A stretch of DNA of 37,751 bases from assembly GCA_004293645.1 (NCBI GenBank), contig REAB01000091.1, positions 1-37,751 on the forward strand. The letters are read 5' to 3'. Positions 16,561-23,498 of the stretch are shown piece by piece. Below the pieces are notes generated by a model. That model was not told the DNA's origin. It did no database searches and worked only from the letters and a program-made list of their open reading frames with translations. The first letter of the stretch is position 1. Each line of letters starts with the position of its first letter. This DNA comes from Cytophagia bacterium (GTDB taxonomy: Bacteria > Bacteroidota > Bacteroidia > Cytophagales > Spirosomataceae). Position numbers and translations under genes: made by a program.

Positions 16561-17106
16561 TTATTTTACTTGTAAACTTTTACGTAAATCTATTTTTTCA
16601 GTCAATATAACCGAACTGGCATAGGTTTCACGAATTTGTCGAAGGTAACGCTCGGCATCGAGGCGGTTCATAAAGTCACCCACTTTGATCCGATAAGTAG
16701 GAGCTGAATAACTCATATAGGGGTTCAGCTCGGGGAAAGCCTGATACGTATAAAGTTTGGCGGCATCGGCTTCGTTGCGGATATTGCCTACGTAAATCTG
16801 AATACGATACCCCGCCGCAAACCGAACAGCCCGGTTTTTATTGGCAATGGTATCAAGCACAGCATCTAACTGCTTACTGATGTGCATGGGTTGATTGGTT
16901 ATTTTTTTGACTTCGGCTTTTTTTGGGGCGACGGCTTCGGGATTTGTACCTTCTTTGTAACGCGGTCGCAGGGCTGAAAGGTCTTCTTCATACCCATTGT
17001 AATTAGGCGACTGAGTAGGCTGCCTATTAAAAACAGGCTTGGAGGGTGCGCAGGCCATTATTGACCCTATCAATAAAACCCAAAGAAGATGTTGTCGGAG
17101 TTGCAT
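16561..17106 (-). CDS. SPOR-domain lipoprotein
   Basis: The 181-residue protein has a lipoprotein signal peptide ending in IMAC with the acylated Cys19, a linker rich in Pro and Lys (about 20-85), and a C-terminal SPOR domain (about 97-172: YRIQIYVGNIRNEADAAKLY, YRIKVGDFMNRLDAERYLRQ). SPOR domains bind denuded glycan strands of peptidoglycan, often at the septum, so it is probably a periplasm-facing envelope lipoprotein involved in wall remodelling or division. The -7 element TATTTTTG ends 5 nt before the ATG. It lies upstream of gmd on the same strand with 34 bp between. Confidence 0.88.
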   Translation of the reverse strand: MQLRQHLLWVLLIGSIMACAPSKPVFNRQPTQSPNYNGYEEDLSALRPRYKEGTNPEAVAPKKAEVKKITNQPMHISKQLDAVLDTIANKNRAVRFAAGYRIQIYVGNIRNEADAAKLYTYQAFPELNPYMSYSAPTYRIKVGDFMNRLDAERYLRQIRETYASSVILTEKIDLRKSLQVK

Positions 17107-17111
17107 AAGGG

Positions 17112-17119
17112 CAAAAATA
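17112..17119 (-). promoter_or_regulatory. -7 element TATTTTTG for the SPOR lipoprotein gene
   Basis: CAAAAATA on the plus strand. The element ends 5 nt from the start codon, implying a leaderless or nearly leaderless mRNA. Confidence 0.5.
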
Positions 17120-17221
17120 AGAAGTTACAACCATATTTTATTTTTCTCCAACCATATTATTTTTAACTTTATGGCACGTTGAAGTAATTTAAATTGTAAA
17201 TTGCCTAATAGTTTTTGTTAG

Positions 17222-17503
17222 ACAAGGTTAAATTTATGGAAGAGAATCATTTCCACAAAAACTGTCAGACAACCAGAAAGTTTATTTATAAAACAAATAC
17301 CAGCCATTTATTACCCTGATTCTCCTGTCAAAAATGCCAGACTTTGTAACTGGTCGGATGCTCAAGCACCTGCCGTTTACAAATACTTAAGAGAGGAGTG
17401 TGAAGACGATATGCGGTGTAGCTTCTCTTGCTCATTCGCCCCTTGTCAAATTGGATTTCTATCTAAAACTGTTTACAAATGCTGTATAGACGATGAACTT
17501 TAA
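17222..17503 (+). pseudogene. Start-less Cys-rich reading frame, possible gene remnant
   Basis: The frame is open for 93 codons from just after a TAG at 17219 to TAA at 17501-17503, with no ATG, GTG or TTG in its first half; the only ATG gives 30 residues. The predicted sequence is compositionally protein-like, with seven Cys in its last ~52 codons (NARLCNWSDAQAPAVYKYL, then EECEDDMRCSFSCSFAPCQ and YKCC). A 27-codon frame starting at ATG 17236 overlaps its 5' part in another phase, so a frameshifted gene is possible. I do not recognise a family. The rest of the gap 17107-17531 is AT-rich and shows only the SPOR promoter. It may be chance. Confidence 0.3.
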
Positions 17504-17531
17504 TTATTAAAAACATTTAATTCACAAGAAA

Positions 17532-17705
17532 ATGAAAGCAATTCTTTGGTTTACAATTGGAGTTATAATGATACTCATTGGTTGTTTTTTATTCATCTCA
17601 CACACTAACTTGGTACTTAGTAGGATACTTATGGGAGCAGGTGTGTTATTTGAAGTAATAGGCGTACTAAAATGGGTAAGATTGCAGATCCAAAAGCGTA
17701 CTTAG
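17532..17705 (+). CDS. Small two-helix membrane protein (57 residues)
   Basis: ATG at 17532 opens a 57-codon frame ending at TAG 17703-17705. The product has two hydrophobic helices: about residues 3-24 (ILWFTIGVIMILIGCFLFI) and about 30-49 (LSRILMGAGVLFEVIGVL), and a basic tail (RLQIQKRT), an N-out/C-in or hairpin topology. Codon use is AT-rich like the kinase gene downstream. No Shine-Dalgarno and no clear -7 element is seen. I do not recognise the family. It lies directly before the first 69-bp palindromic repeat. The amphipathic layout and clean helices argue for a real gene over a chance frame. Confidence 0.6.
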   Translation: MKAILWFTIGVIMILIGCFLFISHTNLVLSRILMGAGVLFEVIGVLKWVRLQIQKRT

Positions 17706-17737
17706 TTTTTCAAAAGATAGGAGTAAAAAACATTGGT

Positions 17738-17806
17738 CAAAACGTAATAACCCGCACTACTGGCACCCTTCAAATGGGCGACAGCGTGCGGGTGATGAGT
17801 CGAAAA
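17738..17806 (+). repeat. 69-bp direct repeat, copy 1 (palindromic core)
   Basis: It is identical to 18489-18557 at 62 of 69 positions, including 38 consecutive identical bases (17764-17801). The core folds as ACCCGCA ... TGCGGGT, with inner CCC/GGG around TTCAAAT. It lies just upstream of the kinase promoter. Confidence 0.92.
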
Positions 17807-17842
17807 CAGTCAGACCGCTAACTGACGTTCAATGAAAAATAG

Positions 17843-17850
17843 TAACTTTG
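17843..17850 (+). promoter_or_regulatory. -7 element TAACTTTG for the kinase gene
   Basis: TAnnTTTG lies 11 nt before the ATG at 17862. No matching -33 TTTG is seen at the normal distance, which would fall at the edge of repeat copy 1. Confidence 0.5.
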
Positions 17851-17861
17851 GCAAAAATTGA

Positions 17862-18479
17862 ATGACTAATGAACACTCTTCTATCCTTACAAAAGCTATC
17901 GAAGCAGCAAATGGAAATCTTATCCAAGCAACCTTCTTTCAGCTTGGAGCAAGCCAAGCAGCAAGTAGAAAGGCTCAGCACTCAGAGCGCGTCAGTAAAA
18001 AAGCTGAAATAGAAATATTAAAGTCTTTTGCCGAAAACAATCACTATTGGTTCAAGAAAATCAAACAAGAAAATTATATCGGCGAAGGTGCAGAACAAAA
18101 AGTATATCTCGAAGACAATGGTAAATACGTTTTAAAAATAAACGACGCCGTTTTCTATGCTTCTTGGACTGATTATTTTATCAATTTACTGATTCACAAT
18201 CTTTTATTTCCTGCCACCGCATACCAGCTTTTAGGGTTTTATCAATTAGAAACCGCCTTTTATGCTGTTGTAAAGCAGCCTTTTATTGCTTCAACACAGC
18301 CCACAGATTTATTAGAACTTAGGTCTTTTCTCCAAGAAAATGGGTTTGTTTGTAAAAAGAACAATGACTATTTTCATTCTGAATTGGGCATCATTCTGGA
18401 AGATTTGCACGATGCCAATGTTTTAACGAATCAAGGAGTTTTCTTTTTTATTGACAATGCTATTTACTTAATTCCGTAG
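17862..18479 (+). CDS. Stand-alone 'polyvalent protein' Ser/Thr/Tyr-type kinase (Kinase-PolyVal)
   Basis: The 205-residue protein matches the kinase fold found as one domain of large polyvalent proteins of phages and conjugative elements. Visible elements are a glycine-rich loop IGEGAEQKVYL (73-83), the ATP lysine K92 in YVLKINDAVFY, the helical core (DYFINLLIHNLLFPATAYQL), QPFI, the catalytic loop EDLHDANVL (D181, N186) and metal-binding D198 in FFFID. The catalytic loop resembles the DLHxxNVL of aminoglycoside-phosphotransferase-like kinases, so it looks active. Residues 1-68 are a helical N-terminal region. It is AT-rich against its neighbours and flanked by direct 69-bp repeats, suggesting recent acquisition. 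Its substrate is unknown; no phage or conjugation genes are adjacent. Confidence 0.8.
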   Translation: MTNEHSSILTKAIEAANGNLIQATFFQLGASQAASRKAQHSERVSKKAEIEILKSFAENNHYWFKKIKQENYIGEGAEQKVYLEDNGKYVLKINDAVFYASWTDYFINLLIHNLLFPATAYQLLGFYQLETAFYAVVKQPFIASTQPTDLLELRSFLQENGFVCKKNNDYFHSELGIILEDLHDANVLTNQGVFFFIDNAIYLIP

Positions 18480-18488
18480 CATTAACGC

Positions 18489-18557
18489 CAAAACGTCATC
18501 ACCCGCAGCGCTGACACCCTTCAAATGGGCGACAGCGTGCGGGTGATGAGTCAAAAA
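18489..18557 (+). repeat. 69-bp direct repeat, copy 2 (palindromic core)
   Basis: The palindrome is better preserved than in copy 1: ATCACCCGCA (18498-18507) pairs with TGCGGGTGAT (18538-18547), with inner CGCTG/CAGCG and CCC/GGG pairs around TTCAAAT. It lies 9 bp after the kinase stop and 29 bp before the deaD stop, so it may also serve as a 3' hairpin for either gene. Confidence 0.92.
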
Positions 18558-18586
18558 ATATCGGAACGCCGACGCGGGCGAAACGT

Positions 18587-20374
18587 TTAGCTCTTAGCTA
18601 CTTCGATGCTTACTTCGCGGCCTTTGATGGTGTTGCCACCCATGGCCGAAATCACTTTGGTTACGTCGCGCTCGGGCACTTCTACAAACGAGTAGCTGTC
18701 GAAGATATCAATCGAACCAATTACTTTGCCCGGAATACCCGACTCGCCTGCAATAGCACCCACAATGTCGCGGGGCTGTACGTGGTCTTTGCGGCCTACG
18801 CTCACAAACAAACGAACCATACCTGGCTGTCCGCCTGGCATACCCCGACGCTCAGGGCGCGGCCCACGGTCGCCGAAGCTGCCGCTGCCACCAGCAGGTC
18901 CACGGCGGTCGTCGCGGCCACCACGGTCGCCAAAACTACCACTACTCCGACGGTCGCCGTAGCCACCACGGTCGCCATAACCACCACGGTCATCGCGGTT
19001 GCCACGCTCAAAAGGACGCTCAGCGCCACGGCGGCTGCGGTCGTCTTCGCCCCAAGCCAGTTCGTGGTCAGAAAAATCACTTTTTTGAACGCCCATGTTT
19101 ATTTTAACCAATGCCGCCACCACTTGCTCGGCACTTAGGCCAGTATTGTGTTGCAGCACTGCCATCATATCTTGGTACACGTCCAAGTCGCCTTCTTTGG
19201 CGGCTTGCTCTACTTGCTCAATGAAACGCGCTTTGCGCACGCCCACTATGTCTTCAAAAGATGGAATAACACCTTTGTCAATTTTTACTTTGGTGTAGCC
19301 TTCTATTTGACGCAGGCGGTATTTTTCGTCTTTGCCCACCAGCGTAAGGGCTTTGCCAGTAAGGCCAGCCCGGCCTGTGCGGCCAATGCGGTGTACGTAA
19401 TATTCTTCGTCGAGCGGCAAGTCGAAGTTGATAACGGCATCAATACCCGACACGTCAATACCCCGGGCGGCTACATCGGTAGCTACCAAAATATTGGCAG
19501 CAGCCGACCGAAACTTGGCCATTACTTGGTTGCGTTGGGTTTGGCGCAAGTCGCCGTGCAAGCTCTCTACTGAGTAGCCTTTTAACGAGAGTTCTTCGGT
19601 TACTTCATCTACTTTGCGTTTGGTATTACAAAACACAATGACTTGTTTCAGGTCGTAAGCATCTAACAATCGGCAAGTTACCTCAATTTTGGCGCGTTGT
19701 TTTACTTCAAAATAAGTTTGCTCAATGTTTTCGTTAGTTACCTCTTTCCGCGTTATTTTAATCATAACGGGGTTTTCTTGAAACTTCTGCGCAATGGCCA
19801 TAATGGGTTTCGACATGGTAGCCGAAAACAACACTGTTTGGCGCTCTGTTGGCACACTTTCTAAGATGGTGTCAATGTCTTCGCGGAAACCCATGTCGAG
19901 CATTTCGTCGGCCTCGTCAAGCACTACGTAGTTCACAAAATCAAGTTTCAAAGATTTGCGCTCAATCAAGTCCATCACGCGGCCAGGCGTACCTACCACA
20001 ATGTGCGCGCCCATTTTGAGCGAACGGATTTGCCGCTCAATTGAATCGCCACCGTAAACGGTTTCGAGTTTTAAGCCCTTTTTGAACTTGGCAATGCGGC
20101 GCAGCTCTTCGGTTACTTGCACGGCCAACTCGCGGGTGGGGCAAAGCATCAATACTTGCGTGCGTTTGTCGGAAATGTCCACCTGTTCTAAGGCTGGAAT
20201 ACCAAAGGCGGCGGTTTTGCCCGTACCCGTTTGGGCTTGGCCGAGTACGTCGCGGCCTTGCAAAAGCGGCGGAATGGCCTCAGCTTGGATGGGGGAGGGT
20301 TTTTCAAAACCCATTTCAGTTACGGCTTTCAGAATCTCGTCCGAAAGGCCCAACGAATTAAATAATACTTCCAT
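18587..20374 (-). CDS. deaD: DEAD-box RNA helicase, DeaD/CsdA type
   Basis: The 595-residue ATP-dependent RNA helicase carries the Q motif (FEKPSPIQ), motif I AQTGTGKT (47-54), PTRELA, TPGR, DEAD (153-156), SAT (184-186), ARGID and HRIGRTGRAG. After about residue 455 comes an RGG/GYGDR-rich low-complexity stretch with repeated GGYGDR and SFGDRG, then a DbpA-type RNA-binding domain at the C-terminus (VRLFVSVGRKDHV onward). DeaD proteins help ribosome assembly and mRNA turnover, especially in the cold. The frame extends 29 codons further upstream, but the internal ATG at 20374 gives the family N-terminus (MEVLFNSLGLS). The leader is about 300 nt and carries a terminator-like hairpin. Confidence 0.95.
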   Translation of the reverse strand: MEVLFNSLGLSDEILKAVTEMGFEKPSPIQAEAIPPLLQGRDVLGQAQTGTGKTAAFGIPALEQVDISDKRTQVLMLCPTRELAVQVTEELRRIAKFKKGLKLETVYGGDSIERQIRSLKMGAHIVVGTPGRVMDLIERKSLKLDFVNYVVLDEADEMLDMGFREDIDTILESVPTERQTVLFSATMSKPIMAIAQKFQENPVMIKITRKEVTNENIEQTYFEVKQRAKIEVTCRLLDAYDLKQVIVFCNTKRKVDEVTEELSLKGYSVESLHGDLRQTQRNQVMAKFRSAAANILVATDVAARGIDVSGIDAVINFDLPLDEEYYVHRIGRTGRAGLTGKALTLVGKDEKYRLRQIEGYTKVKIDKGVIPSFEDIVGVRKARFIEQVEQAAKEGDLDVYQDMMAVLQHNTGLSAEQVVAALVKINMGVQKSDFSDHELAWGEDDRSRRGAERPFERGNRDDRGGYGDRGGYGDRRSSGSFGDRGGRDDRRGPAGGSGSFGDRGPRPERRGMPGGQPGMVRLFVSVGRKDHVQPRDIVGAIAGESGIPGKVIGSIDIFDSYSFVEVPERDVTKVISAMGGNTIKGREVSIEVAKS

Positions 20375-20526
20375 TGTTTGTTTTTGGTGCTTCGCGCACA
20401 ATTTGAATGGTTTATGAAACTCCCATTTATTGTTTTGAGCGGTAAGCAAAAACGTTGGCACTAAACAAAATTCTACGGCAGAATCATTGCTTAATGATTA
20501 CATCAAATCAACAACAGGATTTTTTT

Positions 20527-20569
20527 AAAAAAAGCACGGAACACTCATGAAGTCTATATGAGCCGGTGC
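20527..20569 (-). terminator. Terminator-like hairpin in the deaD leader
   Basis: Read on the minus strand, GCAC/GTGC, GG/CC and CTCA/TGAG pairs (20566-20569 with 20534-20537, 20563-20564 with 20538-20539, 20559-20562 with 20544-20547) form a bulged stem followed directly by seven Us (20527-20533). It lies between the proposed deaD promoter and the start codon, so it could be an attenuator; it could equally terminate the upstream ftsE transcript. The gap 20375-20750 holds no gene. Confidence 0.45.
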
Positions 20570-20679
20570 CAAACAATTCGGAGCGTGTTTTTCTGGGGAC
20601 AATAATCACGGGTATCTTTCAACCCAATCGAAGAAAAAACGCAGAGACGTTACAAAGCGCTCGGTGCAGTTATTTTTTG

Positions 20680-20687
20680 CAAAAGTA
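20680..20687 (-). promoter_or_regulatory. -7 element TACTTTTG for deaD
   Basis: CAAAAGTA on the plus strand. Initiation here would give a leader of about 300 nt. No clear -33 TTTG is seen (TCTG 21 nt upstream). Confidence 0.5.
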
Positions 20688-20750
20688 AGAACAATATTTG
20701 ATTTTACGCAGAAAAAGCAAAAAGATTTGCATTTTTTTAATATTACCCTT

Positions 20751-21431
20751 TTACATTTCTACCACGCTGGCCGCCTCGCACTTCAAAACGCGGGTGGGGT
20801 ATTTTTTCAAAAAGTCGTAGTTGTGGGTAGCCATTAAGATGGCTGTTCCAGCGGTATTAATGGTCTGAAACACTTCCATAATTTGCTCACCTACTTCGGG
20901 GTCGAGGTTGCCAGTAGGTTCGTCGGCCAGCAGTATTTGGGGTTCGTTGAGCATGGCGCGGGCTATAACTACCCGCTGCTGCTCGCCGCCCGAAAGCTGA
21001 TGGGGCATTTTTTTGGGGAGCGTTCCGAGTCCTACTTGCATGAGTACTTCTGAAATGCGGTTTTTGATAGATGAGGAGTCTTTCCAGCCCGTAGCACGCA
21101 GCACAAATTCCAAGTTTTCTTCGACGCTACGGTCAAAAAACAACTGAAAATCTTGGAATACGATGCCAATTTTACGGCGCAAAAACGGCACTTGCGAAGG
21201 CTTGATTTGGTGCAACTCAAAACCCGCTACTTGGCCTTTACCCGATTCGAGCCAAAGGTCGGCGTAGAGGGTTTTGAGCAACGAACTTTTGCCACTGCCA
21301 GTACGCCCAATCAAAAATACAAACTCATCTTTGGTAATCGAAAAACTCACGTCCGACAGCACCATGCGCGTACCTTGATAAATGTCAGCGTTTTGTAATT
21401 CAACAATGGGTTCGGCAGAAAAGAGGCTCAT
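20751..21431 (-). CDS. ftsE: Cell-division ABC ATPase FtsE
   Basis: The 226-residue ABC ATPase has Walker A GRTGSGKS (42-49), signature LSGGEQQR (146-153), Walker B ILLADE (166-171) and H-loop His203. Overall sequence ([36 protein letters not shown]) is closest to FtsE, which with the membrane protein FtsX couples ATP hydrolysis to septal peptidoglycan hydrolase activation. ftsX is not adjacent, as is often the case in Bacteroidota. It lies 81 bp downstream of the transaldolase gene on the same strand, across a purine-rich low-complexity spacer, and has no -7 element of its own nearby. Confidence 0.88.
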   Translation of the reverse strand: MSLFSAEPIVELQNADIYQGTRMVLSDVSFSITKDEFVFLIGRTGSGKSSLLKTLYADLWLESGKGQVAGFELHQIKPSQVPFLRRKIGIVFQDFQLFFDRSVEENLEFVLRATGWKDSSSIKNRISEVLMQVGLGTLPKKMPHQLSGGEQQRVVIARAMLNEPQILLADEPTGNLDPEVGEQIMEVFQTINTAGTAILMATHNYDFLKKYPTRVLKCEAASVVEM

Positions 21432-21512
21432 TTTTTATGGAGTATGGAATGATGTAAAATGCGCGGTATGCAGCTTTACTTTCGCCTTTTACCTTTACAC
21501 TTTCACCTTTTG

Positions 21513-22166
21513 TTAATTTCCTTTTTGGTAATCGGCTAAGAATTTTTCGAGGCCAGAGTCGGTGAGCGGGTGTTTGAGCAGCATCAAAATAACGCTCAAA
21601 GGGCAAGTGGCTACGTCTGCTCCGATTTCGGCACATTTCAAAATATGAATCGGGTGCCGAATAGAGGCGGCTAAGACCTCAGTTTGGTAGCTGTAATTTT
21701 GATATATCGTTACAATTTGCTCAATCAACTCCATGCCGTCGAACGAAATATCGTCGAGGCGACCAATAAAAGGCGACACGTAAGTGGCACCCGCTTTGGC
21801 AGCCAACAACGCCTGTCCTGCCGAAAACACCAGCGTACAATTGGTTTTGATGCCTCGGTCTGAAAGATGCTTGATGGCCTTGATGCCGTCTTTTATCATC
21901 GGCACTTTTACCACAATTTTATCGTCAATCTCAATGAGTTCTTCGGCTTCCCGAATCATACCCGCAAAATCGGTGGCAATTACCTCGGCGCTCACATCGC
22001 CTTCTACAATATCACAAATGGCTTTGTAATGCGACATGATGCGGTTTTTGCCCGTAATACCTTCTTTGGCCATCAACGACGGATTGGTCGTTACGCCGTC
22101 TAACACGCCCAATTCGTGGGCTTCTTGAATTTCTTTTAAATTGGCGGTATCAATAAAAAATTTCAT
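21513..22166 (-). CDS. tal: TalC-type transaldolase
   Basis: The 217-residue (beta/alpha)8 enzyme starts [14 protein letters not shown] and has TTNPSLM and the Schiff-base Lys87 in VVKVPM. It belongs to the short family that includes fructose-6-phosphate aldolase (FSA). Aligning by eye to E. coli FSA, the FSA-specific Gln59 is Glu61 here (SAEVIAT) and Tyr131 is Phe133 (SPFIGRLDD); these are the residues typical of true transaldolases. So it most likely transfers dihydroxyacetone units in the pentose phosphate pathway. A -7 element TACTTTTG lies about 100 bp upstream. Confidence 0.92.
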   Translation of the reverse strand: MKFFIDTANLKEIQEAHELGVLDGVTTNPSLMAKEGITGKNRIMSHYKAICDIVEGDVSAEVIATDFAGMIREAEELIEIDDKIVVKVPMIKDGIKAIKHLSDRGIKTNCTLVFSAGQALLAAKAGATYVSPFIGRLDDISFDGMELIEQIVTIYQNYSYQTEVLAASIRHPIHILKCAEIGADVATCPLSVILMLLKHPLTDSGLEKFLADYQKGN

Positions 22167-22266
22167 CGGTAAAAGCCCCTCAATCTTCGAGGGATAAGTT
22201 TTAGTTTATGTTTAAGTTCAAAAACTCAGAACCTTGAGCATATTTGTTTGAAACAAAATATTGACA

Positions 22267-22274
22267 CAAAAGTA
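22267..22274 (-). promoter_or_regulatory. -7 element TACTTTTG for tal
   Basis: CAAAAGTA on the plus strand, with TTG on the minus strand (22292-22295) 17 nt upstream. The gap 22167-22481 contains this promoter, a small CCCTC/GAGGG hairpin just before the tal start, and a pyrimidine-rich spacer before natA; no gene was seen. Confidence 0.5.
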
Positions 22275-22481
22275 GTTATTTCTGCGCATTTCAACGTCTT
22301 TTCGGTGGTGTTTTGGTAGTTGGCATCATTGTATTTTTTACCGTTTGTCCTCAAAAACCCTTCAAATGTCATAAATTGCGCTTTCTCACCACCATTTTAC
22401 CGTAAAGTTGTCTCCATAAATACGTCATAACGCCTTACCCCCTAACACCTTACTCCCTAAAACCATACACCTACGAAAAAA

Positions 22482-23402
22482 ATGAATATTTTAGAAACCC
22501 ACGACGTAGTAAAACAATATGCCGAACACCGCGCCTTAGACGGCGTGAGTATTGCCATTCCGAAGGGTAGTATTTTTGGACTTTTAGGTCCAAATGGCGC
22601 GGGCAAAACCTCGTTGATTCGTATTATTACGCAAATTACCGCCCCCGATGCGGGCCGCGTTTTGTTTGAAGGCCAACCGCTGCGCCCCGACCACATTCGG
22701 CAAATTGGCTACTTACCCGAAGAACGTGGTTTGTACAAAAAAATGAAAGTAGGCGAGCAATTGCTCTATTTGGCCCAACTCAAAGGCTTATCGGAAAAAC
22801 AGGCCATGGAGAAGCTCAAAATTTGGTTCAAAAAGTTTGACATCAAAACGTGGTGGGGCAAAAACGTGGAAGACCTCTCGAAGGGAATGCAACAGAAAAT
22901 CCAGTTTGTGGCCACGGTCATGCACGAACCCGAACTGATTATTTTGGACGAACCTTTTTCGGGTTTCGACCCCATCAACGCCAACCTCATCAAAGACGAA
23001 ATTTTGGAGTTGAAAGAAAAAGGCTCAACCATTATTTTCTCAACCCACCGCATGGAGTCGGTTGAGGAGCTTTGCGACCACATTACGCTCATCAACAAAT
23101 CGAAAGTGGTGCTGAACGGTAGCAAAAAAGAAGTAAAAGACCAATTTAAAGACAACAGTTACGCCGTCAGTTTTCGCGGCACATTGGCCGATTTATCACC
23201 TGATTTTGAGGTAATTGCCAACAAAGATACCAAGGAAGGTTTGGCAGAAGCACACATTCGTATTTTGAACAACAAATCGGTTAATGAACTGGTAGGCAGA
23301 CTCATAAGCGAGGTAGAATTGGTATCTTTCAGCGAAAATATTCCGTCGTTCAACGATATTTTTATCAGAGCAGTAGGCGGGGAAATAGTTGGTGATTTGT
23401 GA
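22482..23402 (+). CDS. ABC transporter ATP-binding protein (NatA-like)
   Basis: The 306-residue ATPase has Walker A GPNGAGKT (36-43), an ABC signature variant DLSKGMQQK, Walker B LIILDEP and the H-loop STHRMESVEELC. A C-terminal domain (about 215-306) is typical of ABC-2 exporters of the NatA/DrrA class. It is followed after 96 bp by its permease gene. The pair resembles the sodium exporter NatAB, but the substrate cannot be fixed from sequence. Confidence 0.9.
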   Translation: MNILETHDVVKQYAEHRALDGVSIAIPKGSIFGLLGPNGAGKTSLIRIITQITAPDAGRVLFEGQPLRPDHIRQIGYLPEERGLYKKMKVGEQLLYLAQLKGLSEKQAMEKLKIWFKKFDIKTWWGKNVEDLSKGMQQKIQFVATVMHEPELIILDEPFSGFDPINANLIKDEILELKEKGSTIIFSTHRMESVEELCDHITLINKSKVVLNGSKKEVKDQFKDNSYAVSFRGTLADLSPDFEVIANKDTKEGLAEAHIRILNNKSVNELVGRLISEVELVSFSENIPSFNDIFIRAVGGEIVGDL

Positions 23403-23498
23403 TTTGAGCCACAAACTCCGAACCGCCCGTGCGGTGCGTCGCCGCGAACCCCGCACAAACTTCAAACCTCAAATAACAAACTTCAAATTTCTAATAAA

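Noticed and set aside
17672..17821. 49-codon frame (MGKIADPKAYLVFQ...) overlapping the small membrane protein and running through repeat copy 1
   Set aside because: The 69-bp repeat is palindromic and its second copy is not preceded by the same frame; the frame looks incidental, though the two copies share the reading NVITR and QMGDSVRVMS.
20375..20461. N-terminal extension of the helicase from an upstream ATG
   Set aside because: The extra 29 codons do not resemble DEAD-box N-termini, whereas MEVLFNSLGLS does.
22167..22481. Small gene in the tal-natA gap
   Set aside because: All frames are short and broken; only promoter-like and low-complexity sequence is seen.
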